A DNA stretch of 35,059 nt from Akkermansiaceae bacterium (GTDB taxonomy: Bacteria; Verrucomicrobiota; Verrucomicrobiia; Verrucomicrobiales; Akkermansiaceae), in contig JANYFB010000098.1 in assembly GCA_025362955.1 (NCBI GenBank), positions 1 to 35,059 of the forward strand, written 5' to 3'. How positions within the stretch are numbered: position 1 is the first letter of the stretch; every line of letters starts with the position of its first letter. This document shows positions 1 to 8,502 of the stretch, one piece after another. The position numbers and the translations under genes were made by a program. The notes beneath the pieces are model-generated. The model saw nothing but the letters and a program-made list of their open reading frames with translations. It had not been told where the DNA came from and ran no database searches.

Positions 1-2
1 CA

Positions 3-650
3 CTGTCCACGGCGATGAAGGGGTTCCGCGATACGCCGGTGCGGGACAGTCTGGTTTATGTGACTTTCCACACGCCGATTTTTTGGTTCTATTTCCTGTT
101 TATTTTCCCGCTCATCACGATGCATTTGTTTTCCGAAGAAGAGCGATTGGGAACTTTGGAAACGCTGTTCACGGCCCCGGTGCGGACTTGGCAGGTGGTC
201 TTCTCAAAATACACGGCGGCGATGATTTTCTACACGACGCTGTGGATTCCGGGGCTAATCCAGTTCAAAATGTTTGAGTGGGCGACGCATCTTCCGCCCG
301 CATGGACACCCGGAGCACTCGGTGGAGCCTTCACAATTGTGATGCTGATGGGCGCGGCGTTCACGGCCATCGGTTGTCTGGCCTCGGCCCTGACATCGAG
401 CCAGATCATCGCGGGAATTCTAACGATCGGACTGTTGGTGATCCAGTATTTCCTCGGTTATGTGACAATTATCTGGGGGGAATCCTTCGCCGGGGCATCG
501 TTTTTCCACTACATTTCCTCGCAACAGCATCTGCACTATTTCGCGAGTGGATTGTTCGACACGCGGCCAATGGTTTATTTTCTCAGCCTTGCGTTGTTTG
601 TGCTGTTTCTAACTTATCAGGTTGTGGACTACCGCCGCTGGCGCCGCTGA
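3..650 (+). CDS. GldF-like ABC transporter permease, 5' end outside window
   Basis: The reading frame is open to the left edge, so the true start lies upstream. The first ATG inside the window (position 15) falls in the middle of the protein. The visible 215 or so residues match the C-terminal two thirds of GldF / ABC-2 type permeases: a membrane segment, then the family signature 'ITMHLFSEEERLGTLETLF' followed by TAPV and 'VVFSKYTAAMIFY', then three or four further hydrophobic segments and a short basic tail ending RRWRR. In the family this is the inner-membrane subunit of an ABC exporter; its ATPase gene would be expected just upstream. It is followed after 20 bp by the GldG-like gene, supporting one operon. 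The substrate cannot be read from the sequence. In Bacteroidetes the equivalents affect gliding motility, but here only the exporter architecture is supported. Confidence 0.85.
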   Translation: MSTAMKGFRDTPVRDSLVYVTFHTPIFWFYFLFIFPLITMHLFSEEERLGTLETLFTAPVRTWQVVFSKYTAAMIFYTTLWIPGLIQFKMFEWATHLPPAWTPGALGGAFTIVMLMGAAFTAIGCLASALTSSQIIAGILTIGLLVIQYFLGYVTIIWGESFAGASFFHYISSQQHLHYFASGLFDTRPMVYFLSLALFVLFLTYQVVDYRRWRR

Positions 651-670
651 TTTTCATTATTCCCCGCGTC

Positions 671-2218
671 ATGTCCGACACTCCAGCCGAGTCCTCCGTG
701 AAGAAAAAAACCGCCCGCCCGCTGAACCGTTGGGGATTGGGGACGCTTTCGGCGCTCCAAGTCGTGTTTCTTGGGATCATTCTGGTGGCGCTGAATTATC
801 TGGCCGCCAGCCATTTTACCCGGATCGATCTCAGTCGTGAGGAGGCTTACACCCTATCCCACCATACCAAAACGTATCTGAAGGACAAGGTGTTGGCCGG
901 TCGCCCGACGCCAATCAAGTGGATCATGGCCTTTCGACGGAGTTCGCCGTTTTACGAACGCGTCCGGGCCTTGGCAGAGGAATACGCCAGAATTTCCAAT
1001 GGCAAAATACAGTTAGAAATCGTCGATCCGCTGCGGAGTTCGGACCGCACGCAGGAGGTCGCCGCTGCTTATGGTCTGCCTCTCACGAAGGATTTGCTCA
1101 TTATGGACGCACGGACGGACGACGGCCCGGTCTCGACCGAGGACAAGAGCGGCAACCACATTCTCAATCCCAACGTCAAGGTGATCGTCGCCGAGGACAT
1201 GGCTATTTACACCACGGCGGATACCCAACGAAAAATCACCGGCTTCCAGGGCGAGGACGTCTTAACCGCCCGCCTCGTGGAGTCCATCGAAGGCCGGGCG
1301 CGCAAGATGGTCTTTCTCGCGGACAAAAGCCGACTCGATTCCGAAGGCGAAAATTCGCCGATGAAATCGCTGCGGGACACCCTGCTTTTCCAAAACGTCG
1401 AGCTCACGGGCATCAATCTATCAGGACTATCTGAAATTCCCGCGGACGTGGAGGGCGTGGCCTTGGTGGCTCCCAAATACGATTTCACGAATGAAGAGAT
1501 CGCTGTGTTGGAAAAATATTGGAATAGCCCTCGGGCGGCCCTGTTAGTCATGCTCAAGCCCGGAGAAACTCCGCCGAAATTCCGGACATTTCTGCGAGGC
1601 TACGGCGTCACTCCACGGCGCGACCGGGTGATCGCCCTCACGGACAAACGCATTGATACTACGGTGCGGGCCGTTTTCACCTATGGGGTGGACTTCACCA
1701 AGGACCTCGCCGGGCAAGCGACGGTGTTAGAAGGGGCCAGTTCCTCGCTGGAAGTCCGCGAAGGCGCGGAGGATCTCATGAACCGCCAGATCAATCCCAT
1801 CGGCCTGATTCAAGCCGCTGATGGGTTCTGGGGGGAAACGAAATTTGGCGAAAAAAACGTCGCCTTCGACGAAAAGGAAGACACTAAAGCGCCGCTTTAC
1901 CTCGCCGCCTGCGTCACTCGCGGCGCTGCGAGCGACGACCGTTTTTCCGCAGATACCTCGCGAATGGTGGTCATTTCTAACACCGATTTTCTGGAGCCCA
2001 AACAACAGCGCGCGGACAACATCGACTTCCTCGCCTCTACTGTGAACTGGTTGATGAACCGCCAATCCCTCGCAGGTATCGGGCCGCGGTCGATACCCCT
2101 TTACAAGCTGCCGATTCTTGATGCTCAAGTCTCATTCATCAACCGGGTCAATCTATTTTTCCTGCCCGCGCTCCTGATTCTGATAGGCGCGTTCGTCTGG
2201 TCTTCGCGCCGTGTTTGA
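671..2218 (+). CDS. GldG-family ABC exporter auxiliary protein
   Basis: A 515-residue protein. The frame is open further upstream to 278, but that part overlaps the permease gene in another frame, so ATG 671 (MSDTPAESSV) is preferred. After a basic N-terminus (KKKTARPLNRWG) there is one membrane helix (around residues 25-45), then a long extracytoplasmic region containing 'RIDLSREEAYTLS', which matches the start of the GldG / ABC_transp_aux domain ('lDLT.ekryTLs'), and a C-terminal membrane helix (NLFFLPALLILIGAFVW) ending SSRRV. This two-helix layout with a large outside domain is usual for the family. GldG-type proteins pair with a GldF permease, as the preceding gene suggests. The next gene starts 6 bp downstream. 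No Shine-Dalgarno sequence is visible before the start. Confidence 0.85.
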   Translation: MSDTPAESSVKKKTARPLNRWGLGTLSALQVVFLGIILVALNYLAASHFTRIDLSREEAYTLSHHTKTYLKDKVLAGRPTPIKWIMAFRRSSPFYERVRALAEEYARISNGKIQLEIVDPLRSSDRTQEVAAAYGLPLTKDLLIMDARTDDGPVSTEDKSGNHILNPNVKVIVAEDMAIYTTADTQRKITGFQGEDVLTARLVESIEGRARKMVFLADKSRLDSEGENSPMKSLRDTLLFQNVELTGINLSGLSEIPADVEGVALVAPKYDFTNEEIAVLEKYWNSPRAALLVMLKPGETPPKFRTFLRGYGVTPRRDRVIALTDKRIDTTVRAVFTYGVDFTKDLAGQATVLEGASSSLEVREGAEDLMNRQINPIGLIQAADGFWGETKFGEKNVAFDEKEDTKAPLYLAACVTRGAASDDRFSADTSRMVVISNTDFLEPKQQRADNIDFLASTVNWLMNRQSLAGIGPRSIPLYKLPILDAQVSFINRVNLFFLPALLILIGAFVWSSRRV

Positions 2219-2224
2219 ACTGCC

Positions 2225-4111
2225 ATGCGTTCCTTCGGTTTCACCCTGATTCTTTTGCTGTTAGCCGTCCTCGTCTGTGGCTTGGCGGGCTGGCAGTGGA
2301 CCCAAGGAAATTTCGATTCACTTCTCGGCGCGCCTCCGGTTCCGTTAGGCGAACGAATCTATTCCGGCTTTAGTCCATCCGAGGTGAAGCATCTCCAAAT
2401 TTCCCAGAACGGCGTGGCAGCCACCTTTGATCTTACGGAAAAAGGCTGGCAATCCACCATGCCGTGGAAGGACCGGATGGACCCGCGCGCGGCCGTGAGT
2501 ATTATTCAATTCACGCTCGGCCTGCGGGTGGAGGATTTTGCGGAGCGCGAGGAAATCGACGCCCAAAAGGCCGGCCTGCGCGAAAGCGGCACCGAGGTCA
2601 GGCTGGAAAAAGGAAATCACCAGCTACTCGCCCGATACAAGCTCGGCCGCCAGACGCCGTGGCTGGCCACTCTGAAAGACATGGAAAAGCCCGTGCCGAC
2701 CGTTTTCATCCAACCTCGTGATGCGAACCACAAGCGCTACATTTACGCCTGTCCTGGTGATATTGCGCCGCTTTTCAAAGACGGCTTGAAATTCCTCCGC
2801 GACCACCGCCCGTTTTATTTCAACCCTGTGGCGCTTCAAAAAATCCGCATCCGTGCCGAGCAGGGCGAACTCACCCTTGGCCGGGAAACTCCGAAAAGTC
2901 CGTGGCGCGTGGTTAAGCCCCTCGATCTCGCGACCGACCCCAAGGCGATCAAGGCTTTGCTTGAGGGACTCTATGAATTGCAAGCCGTGAAAATTTCAGA
3001 CCGGGCCGCAGTCACCTTGCCCGCCATCGGCACGCTTCCCAAGTCCGGACAAATTTCGCTGGTTTCCTTCGGCTCCGAGATCGAAACGGTGCTCGATATT
3101 TTCCCACCTGAAACGCCCGAATCGCGGGTAGTCCGGGCCACGGTGAGCGACCGACCGGACACCCTTTTCGACTTGCCACTTAAGCCCGAACCGGACCTCG
3201 TTTCTCTAGCAGATCTACCGCTGGCCGTCAATGACCTGCGCGAACCGACTCTCACCAATTTGAACATCCAGTCTTTGCGAGGTGTCCTGATCCAGCCCGC
3301 CACCGGCACGGAAATTCTTATTTCGCGCACGCCCCCGCAGCCGTGGATGGCCACCATTGATGGCCAAGCTCAAGAGGCCAATGAAGAGCGTCTTTTTGCG
3401 TTGCTGAAGGCGGCGACTGAAGCCCGCGCTCTCGGTTTCGAGACGGATGCCGCGACCGATTTCACGCCTTGGGGGCTGAACCGGCCGTTCCTAAAATTGC
3501 GCTTTCTCGGACAGGACAACCAAGGACTTGAACTCGCCTTTGGGATCGACGGCAAAGGCGGCTATTTCGTCAATCGGTTAGGCACACCCACGGTGATGCG
3601 GGTCGATCAATCTCTGGTGGCCTCCATTCCTGTTAGACCATACGAGTGGCGTCGGGCATTGCTCTGGTCGATTGACCCAATCCACCTGATGTCCGTCGAG
3701 CGCAAGACGGGGGTAGAAGCTCCGCTGGAATTACGATACGATGATCAAAAGGCGGATGGATGGACCGCCATCCGTGACGGCAAGGATCTGACTTCAACGC
3801 TCGCTCCGGCGCGGGCAAATTATATGTTAGGCATCCTGGAAGGCCTCAAAGTCACCCGTTGGCTCTCGTCTGAGGATGCTTCCGCCGCCACGGCGCTTGC
3901 CAATCCATCGCTGAGCTTCAAAATTATTGAAAAGGGCACCGACGATACGGATACCTTCACCGGACTTATCACCCGTGAGGTGGTGCTGGCTCCCTCCACT
4001 ACCGGCTCGAACCCCGCTTTTTACTACGGTCGCCTCGATTCCGATGCGAACCCGTTCCTGCTAGACCGGGAGACTTATGCCAAGCTGGCTACGGATGTGA
4101 TAGAGAAATAG
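2225..4111 (+). CDS. DUF4340 domain-containing membrane-anchored protein
   Basis: A 628-residue protein with a single N-terminal membrane helix (FTLILLLLAVLVCGLAGW) and a long extracytoplasmic part with no cysteine-rich or enzymatic motif. The order of short beta-rich segments ('LQISQNG', 'VRLEKGN', 'YKLGRQTP', 'WRVVKPLD', 'VFIQPRDA') and the position directly after a GldF/GldG pair match DUF4340 proteins, which commonly form the third gene of such exporters outside the Bacteroidetes. Function is unknown; being tethered next to the exporter, it may bind or guide its substrate in the periplasm (inference). The start lies 6 bp after the preceding stop, with no Shine-Dalgarno motif. The 3' end overlaps the convergent trpA gene by 23 bp (4089-4111). 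Confidence 0.8.
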   Translation: MRSFGFTLILLLLAVLVCGLAGWQWTQGNFDSLLGAPPVPLGERIYSGFSPSEVKHLQISQNGVAATFDLTEKGWQSTMPWKDRMDPRAAVSIIQFTLGLRVEDFAEREEIDAQKAGLRESGTEVRLEKGNHQLLARYKLGRQTPWLATLKDMEKPVPTVFIQPRDANHKRYIYACPGDIAPLFKDGLKFLRDHRPFYFNPVALQKIRIRAEQGELTLGRETPKSPWRVVKPLDLATDPKAIKALLEGLYELQAVKISDRAAVTLPAIGTLPKSGQISLVSFGSEIETVLDIFPPETPESRVVRATVSDRPDTLFDLPLKPEPDLVSLADLPLAVNDLREPTLTNLNIQSLRGVLIQPATGTEILISRTPPQPWMATIDGQAQEANEERLFALLKAATEARALGFETDAATDFTPWGLNRPFLKLRFLGQDNQGLELAFGIDGKGGYFVNRLGTPTVMRVDQSLVASIPVRPYEWRRALLWSIDPIHLMSVERKTGVEAPLELRYDDQKADGWTAIRDGKDLTSTLAPARANYMLGILEGLKVTRWLSSEDASAATALANPSLSFKIIEKGTDDTDTFTGLITREVVLAPSTTGSNPAFYYGRLDSDANPFLLDRETYAKLATDVIEK

Positions 4112-4904
4112 AGCTTCTCGTCGCAGCAATGAGTGGGGCCGTGAAGTCGCGGACGGCTTTGGCGGCATTTTGGGGAAACAGTTCGACTTGTTTGACGATG
4201 GCGGAGCCGACGATGACTCCATCCGCAACGCTTGCAACAAGGGCCGCTTGCTCGGGAGTGGCAATGCCGAAGCCGACGCAAACGGGGACGTCGGTGTGTG
4301 CCTTGATCGAGGTAACGAGGGCGGCGATGTTCGCGGAAGGTGCGCCGTGGGAGCCTGTGACGCCGGTTCGGGAAAGTGCGTAGATAAATCCCTCTGCGGT
4401 TTCCGCCAGAATTTTGACCCGCTCCGCCGGTGTGGTCGGGGCGATGAGGCGGATGTGTTTCAACCCCGCACCCAGCGCGAGATCCTGGTTAAGCACGGCT
4501 TCATCGGGCGGAAGGTCTAGCAGAAGGATGCCGTCAGCTCCGGCGGCTGCGGCGTCTTGGTGGAACTTCTCAAAGCCGTAGGTGAAAACCGGATTCAAAT
4601 AGGTGAACAGGACGATGGGTGTCTGGTGGGTTTCGCGGAAGCGGCGGATGAGTTCGATGGAACGGGCGGTGGTCATGCCAGACTTGAGCGCGCGCTCGGC
4701 GGCCATTTGGTTCACGATGCCGTCGGCTAAGGGATCGGAAAACGGCAGGCCGAGTTCGATGATATCGGCTCCGGCATCGGCGAGGGACTGGATGATTTCT
4801 AATGAAGTTTCAAAATCCGGATCACCGGCAGCGACATAGGCGACGAAGGCTTTTTGGCCAGATGCGCGAAGATGGGCGAAGGTGGAGTCGATGCGGTTGG
4901 GCAT
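4089..4904 (-). CDS. trpA: tryptophan synthase alpha chain
   Basis: A 271-residue TrpA, normal length. It cleaves indole-3-glycerol phosphate to indole and glyceraldehyde 3-phosphate in the cytoplasm, as partner of TrpB. The catalytic glutamate and aspartate are present in 'IIELGLPFSDPLADG', and the phosphate-binding and lid regions are recognisable ('NPVFTYG', 'LLDLPPDE', 'YALSRTGVTG', 'VGFGIATPEQ', 'DGVIVGSAIV'). The frame is open upstream to 4967, but that extension is translated heptamer repeat DNA (reading like 'LSINNQISTIN'). ATG 4904 (MPNRIDSTFAHL) is therefore chosen, which fits the family N-terminus. No other trp gene lies in the window, so it is separated from a trp operon here. The 3' end overlaps the convergent DUF4340 gene by 23 bp. 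Confidence 0.96.
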   Translation of the reverse strand: MPNRIDSTFAHLRASGQKAFVAYVAAGDPDFETSLEIIQSLADAGADIIELGLPFSDPLADGIVNQMAAERALKSGMTTARSIELIRRFRETHQTPIVLFTYLNPVFTYGFEKFHQDAAAAGADGILLLDLPPDEAVLNQDLALGAGLKHIRLIAPTTPAERVKILAETAEGFIYALSRTGVTGSHGAPSANIAALVTSIKAHTDVPVCVGFGIATPEQAALVASVADGVIVGSAIVKQVELFPQNAAKAVRDFTAPLIAATRSSISLSHP

Positions 4905-4913
4905 AGGGAAGAA

Positions 4914-5008
4914 GTTGATAGTTGAAATTTGATTGTTGATAGAAAGCTGAGGGGGGTCGAAAGCCAATGTTTTTTCTGACCATCAACTCTCAACCAGTGA
5001 CCATCAAC
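4914..5008. repeat. two opposed arrays of degenerate heptamer repeats
   Basis: The spacer between trpA and the acyl-ACP synthetase holds two in-phase heptamer arrays on opposite strands. On the plus strand 4914-4941 reads GTTGATA GTTGAAA TTTGATT GTTGATA (four units, i.e. TATCAAC-type on the minus strand). Positions 4974-5008 read TTCTGAC CATCAAC TCTCAAC CAGTGAC CATCAAC (five units). The consensus is roughly WWTCAAC, and the two arrays face each other across about 32 bp. Similar seven-base tandem repeats are known between genes in several bacterial groups, notably cyanobacteria. Here they fill most of the 108-bp spacer and create the false N-terminal extension of trpA. Because the arrays are inverted, a weak stem-loop between them is also possible. 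Confidence 0.7.
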
Positions 5009-5012
5009 TTCT

Positions 5013-7163
5013 TCAAGCGTTCTGTTTCGCCAGCGCCTCGCAAGACTTGATGTCGAGCTTGCCGGAGGCGAGGACGGGAATTTCCGTGACGGCGATAATT
5101 TTTTTCGGGCACCAGAGAGGAGACAACCCTTCGTCTAGCAGTTTGTAGCGGAGGTCGATGCATTCCTGTTCGACTGCGGGTCCGGCAATGGTGGAGAGCA
5201 GCAAAATGGCTTCACCTTTCTGTTTGTCCGGGATGCCGACGACAGCAATGCGGCGTTCGGCCTCGGAGTCAAGGCCGAGGACTTTGTTAACGGCGGCTTC
5301 AACGGTTTCGTGAGGAACCATTTCACCGGCGATCTTGGAAAAACGGGAAATCCGGCCTTCAATGTAGAGAAATCCGTCGTCATCGACGCGACCGACATCG
5401 CCGGTGCGGAACCAGCCGTCTGATAGAACTGCGGCGGTTTTTTTCGGGTCGCCGAGATAGCCTTTGAAGACGTTAGAACCTTTGAACCAGATGATGCCCT
5501 GTTGGTTGATAGGCACCTCCTTGTCGGTGACAGGATCAGTGATTTTAATGGCCAGCCCCGGCAGCAGTTGGCCGACGGAACCGTTGCGGGAAGAGGGCAG
5601 GGTGGGGGCGTCCTTTTGCGGTTCGAGGTCCGGCAGATTGACGTTCGTGGCGGGTGATGTTTCGGTTAGGCCATAGCCTTCTTGAGGACGGACGCCGAAT
5701 TTTTCCTCGAAAGCGGCTGCAAGCGATTGAGGGAGCTTTTCCGCGCCGGTGACGACGAGCTTGAGCGATGTAAATTGTGCGGGATCGATGCGCTTCATGT
5801 AGCCGCGCAGGAAAGTGGGAGTGGAGAGGAAAATGTTAATCTGATGGAGTGCAATGAGTTCCGCGAGACGCTTGGTTTCTAGCGGACTCGGATAGGTGAC
5901 GAGGTTCACGCCATCAATAATCGGAAACCAGAGAGTGACCGTGCAGCCGAATGAATGGAAAAGCGGCAGGCAGCCGAGGATTGCGGAGTGGTTAGGTAAA
6001 TCGAGGCGGGCACCAAACTGGCAGACGTTTGCGAGGACGTTGCGATGGCTAAGCACGACGCCTTTGGGCTCGCCGGAAGAGCCGGAGGTGAAGAGCAAAG
6101 TCGCCTCGTTTTCACCACGGTTCTTGTCCAGCCCTAACAGGGTTCCGAGAATGCCTGCGGAGAGGATTCTGGACATGATGGACCATTGCACAATCTTGCT
6201 CTTGAGTGTGGGAAGAACGCGCTCAATGAAAATCAGGTCCCGGTTAGGCGGCCAGGGAAACGAGGAAATTTTTCTAACAAATGGGTCAGCGGTGATGAAG
6301 CGATCCACATCGGCTTGGCGGATGCATGATTTAACCGCGTCGTGACCGGCGGTAAAATTCAGGTTGACGGGGACTTTTCCGGCGAAGAGGACCGCGAGGT
6401 TGGCGATGAGTCCTGCCTTGCCAGGGGGGAGGACGATGGCGACGCGCTTTTTATCCGTTTCCGCTTTGATAAACTTCGAAAAGACAATCGCTCTGGCAAG
6501 GATGCCATTAAAGTCGAGTTCAGAGTCATCCGCGCCGTCGATGATCTTGTTTTTGGAGCCGTGCTTTTTGAGGCCTTTGAGGAGAGCCATGGCCAGCGAG
6601 TCTTTGAAGAGTGAACGCGAGGTGTAGGCTTCTTCATTGGCTTCTAGCAATTTCTGAAAAAAGGTCGCAATGCTGGCATTGCCCTTAGAAATTGGCTCGC
6701 CGATGACGATGACGGCGGATGGCAGCGACGATTTGCGCTCAATGCTCAGAGTGGATTCCCGCGGGCAATCGACGGCGACCGGGAGGATGGGCAGTCCGAA
6801 TCCGCAAAGCATCTTTAAATGAGCCGCCGGGATGTGACACGCGGTCCCTGGCCGTGCGGTTGCGCGTCCAGGCACGAAAATCAGCACGCCGCCGTCAGCG
6901 AGATAAGGTTCTAACTGGCTTCCGGCCGCTGCAGGGGCGGCGTCGGTGGATGAAAACATCGCGCCAGAACCTGATTTTTCCAAATGCGCCAAGAGGGCCG
7001 GGTCATGGTGGGCGGTTTCCTCAACCAGCCAGGTGATTTTTCGACTGGCGAAAAGTTTTTCAAAAACATGGAGGGACTCGAGATCGAGCCGTCCAGGAAC
7101 GACGAGAATGCCTGTCGCAGGGAGACGATCTTTGCGAAGGAGTTGGATGGAAGCAGAAGGCAT
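5013..7163 (-). CDS. acyl-[ACP]/acyl-CoA synthetase with degenerate PlsC-like N-terminal domain (Aas-like)
   Basis: A 716-residue protein with the layout of Aas: an N-terminal region (about 15-170) resembling a 1-acylglycerophosphate acyltransferase and a C-terminal AMP-binding ligase. The ligase has the ATP-binding loop 'LLFTSGSSGEPKG' (about 356-368), 'GYGLTETSP' (about 496-504), 'GWFRTGDVGRVDDDGFLYI' and the catalytic-lysine motif 'PVLASGKLDIKS' (Lys about 702), so it should activate fatty acids as acyl-AMP. In the acyltransferase part the expected NHxSxxD block reads 'VVPGRLDLES' and lacks the histidine, and the EGTRS-like site reads 'FVPGRATARPG'. That half is therefore probably inactive or structural. 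ATG 7163 (MPSASIQLL) is preferred over an in-frame TTG at 7247, which adds residues unlike the family. It is transcribed in the same direction as the upstream histidine kinase, with a gap of about 124 bp. Confidence 0.88.
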   Translation of the reverse strand: MPSASIQLLRKDRLPATGILVVPGRLDLESLHVFEKLFASRKITWLVEETAHHDPALLAHLEKSGSGAMFSSTDAAPAAAGSQLEPYLADGGVLIFVPGRATARPGTACHIPAAHLKMLCGFGLPILPVAVDCPRESTLSIERKSSLPSAVIVIGEPISKGNASIATFFQKLLEANEEAYTSRSLFKDSLAMALLKGLKKHGSKNKIIDGADDSELDFNGILARAIVFSKFIKAETDKKRVAIVLPPGKAGLIANLAVLFAGKVPVNLNFTAGHDAVKSCIRQADVDRFITADPFVRKISSFPWPPNRDLIFIERVLPTLKSKIVQWSIMSRILSAGILGTLLGLDKNRGENEATLLFTSGSSGEPKGVVLSHRNVLANVCQFGARLDLPNHSAILGCLPLFHSFGCTVTLWFPIIDGVNLVTYPSPLETKRLAELIALHQINIFLSTPTFLRGYMKRIDPAQFTSLKLVVTGAEKLPQSLAAAFEEKFGVRPQEGYGLTETSPATNVNLPDLEPQKDAPTLPSSRNGSVGQLLPGLAIKITDPVTDKEVPINQQGIIWFKGSNVFKGYLGDPKKTAAVLSDGWFRTGDVGRVDDDGFLYIEGRISRFSKIAGEMVPHETVEAAVNKVLGLDSEAERRIAVVGIPDKQKGEAILLLSTIAGPAVEQECIDLRYKLLDEGLSPLWCPKKIIAVTEIPVLASGKLDIKSCEALAKQNA

Positions 7164-7287
7164 TTTTTGAAATTCGGTAAAGGGGATAGGCTCAAAGCCA
7201 CGGGTCCGCAGGGATTTACGCGAATTTTTCACAGCCTCGCACGGCAATTTTATGAATAAGGCAGGATTTTCCGATGGATCTCAGCGC

Positions 7288-8502
7288 TCAATGCATTTCC
7301 CGAGGTACTGTAATCAGGAACTTGGTCTCGCTGCCGGGGACGGAGGTAACACCGATGCTGCCGCCATGGGCTTCGATCGCGCGTTTCACGATGGAGAGGC
7401 CCAGCCCGGTCCCTTTGATTTCCTGCTGGGAATGGTGTTTTTCGACTCGGAAAAACCGGCGGAAAATGTGCGGAAGGTCGGCGCTTGGGATTCCCACGCC
7501 GTTATCTGCGACCCAGATGCGGATCGTCTCCCCCGCGAGTTCGCAGCCGATCTCGACTCGGAGGCCGCTGTGAGGGTTCTGCTTGAGCGCGTTTTCGACG
7601 AGATTGAAAAGGACCTGCGTCCAGTAGAACCGATCCCCTTGCAGCACACAATCCGGGTCTGGCATCGTGACGATCATTTCGGCGTTTTGATTACGGATGA
7701 CCGATTCGAGACGTTCGAGAATGTCCTTGATGCAGGAGCGGAAGCGGAAGGGCTCGATTTTAAGCGCATTCGCCTCGCCGGATTCCAATCGGGAAATGAC
7801 GAGCATGTCCTCCACGATGCGCGAAATGCGGTCAGCGTGTTTCCGCATGATGGTTAGAAATCGGCGGGCCATTTCCGGCTCCTCGATCATGTCATCATCT
7901 AACAAATTCTCAAGATAACCGTTGATGATAGCCAGCGGCGTGCGGAGTTCGTGCGAGGCGTTTGCAACGAAATCCTTGCGGACTTGTTCGATCTGATGTT
8001 CGGCAGTCACGTCGCGGATGATGACACGGGTGGTGGGAGCACCGCCTTTGGGATTGGAAAGTTGCGCGGCATCGATGATCCACGCGTTGACCCCGCGGGT
8101 TTCGAGATCGCCGCGCGGTGAAGTTTGTTGAGGAAGGACGACGCGGGATTGCACCGGCTCGCCGGTGGCAAGGCAACGGAGCAGGGCATCCGCCAGTCGC
8201 GGATCAAGGAAGGCCTCGCTAACAGGCCGGTCGAGCAACTCGCGCTGGCCGAAAAGTGCGCGGGCTGCTTCATTGGCAAAGCGGATGTTCGCGTCCGCAT
8301 CGACGAGAAGGAAGGCGTCGCCGAGGGCATTAAGCAGCCGGTTGCGTTCCTCGCGTGCTTGTTTGAGATCGAGTTCGAGACGGAGTTTCCAAGCATTAAC
8401 TTCTGCTTCTGATTGCTTGCGGGAGCCACGGTGACGGAAGGCGAGGATGGCGAGTGCGGCGAGTGCTGACAGGGTCGCGAAGATGGAGATTTCAGTGGTC
8501 AT
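7288..8502 (-). CDS. PhoR-type sensor histidine kinase
   Basis: A 404-residue membrane sensor kinase. Order: one N-terminal membrane helix (ATLSALAALAILAF), a short charged coiled region, a PAS domain (about 55-170, 'ALGDAFLLVDADANIRFAN'), a HisKA domain with the phospho-acceptor histidine in 'FVANASHELRTPL', and a HATPase domain with N box 'NLVENALKQN', G1 'VADNGVGIP', F-like 'FRRFFRVEK' and G2 'GTGLGLSIVKR'. All kinase boxes look intact. It lacks the large periplasmic sensor loop of many kinases, so the signal is probably read by the PAS domain or through a partner, as in PhoR. The start ATG overlaps the stop of the response-regulator gene in an ATGA tetranucleotide (8499-8502), indicating coupled translation. 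No pst/pho genes flank the pair, so phosphate sensing is only a guess. Confidence 0.93.
   Translation of the reverse strand: MTTEISIFATLSALAALAILAFRHRGSRKQSEAEVNAWKLRLELDLKQAREERNRLLNALGDAFLLVDADANIRFANEAARALFGQRELLDRPVSEAFLDPRLADALLRCLATGEPVQSRVVLPQQTSPRGDLETRGVNAWIIDAAQLSNPKGGAPTTRVIIRDVTAEHQIEQVRKDFVANASHELRTPLAIINGYLENLLDDDMIEEPEMARRFLTIMRKHADRISRIVEDMLVISRLESGEANALKIEPFRFRSCIKDILERLESVIRNQNAEMIVTMPDPDCVLQGDRFYWTQVLFNLVENALKQNPHSGLRVEIGCELAGETIRIWVADNGVGIPSADLPHIFRRFFRVEKHHSQQEIKGTGLGLSIVKRAIEAHGGSIGVTSVPGSETKFLITVPREMH

Noticed and set aside
278-670. N-terminal extension of the GldG-like frame
   Set aside because: It overlaps the permease gene in another frame and has shadow-type composition; the signal-anchor organisation begins at ATG 671.
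4914-5008. CRISPR array
   Set aside because: Units are seven bases, degenerate and without spacers.
7252-7857. Plus-strand frame of 201 codons
   Set aside because: Antisense to the intact histidine kinase ATPase domain; no recognisable motif.
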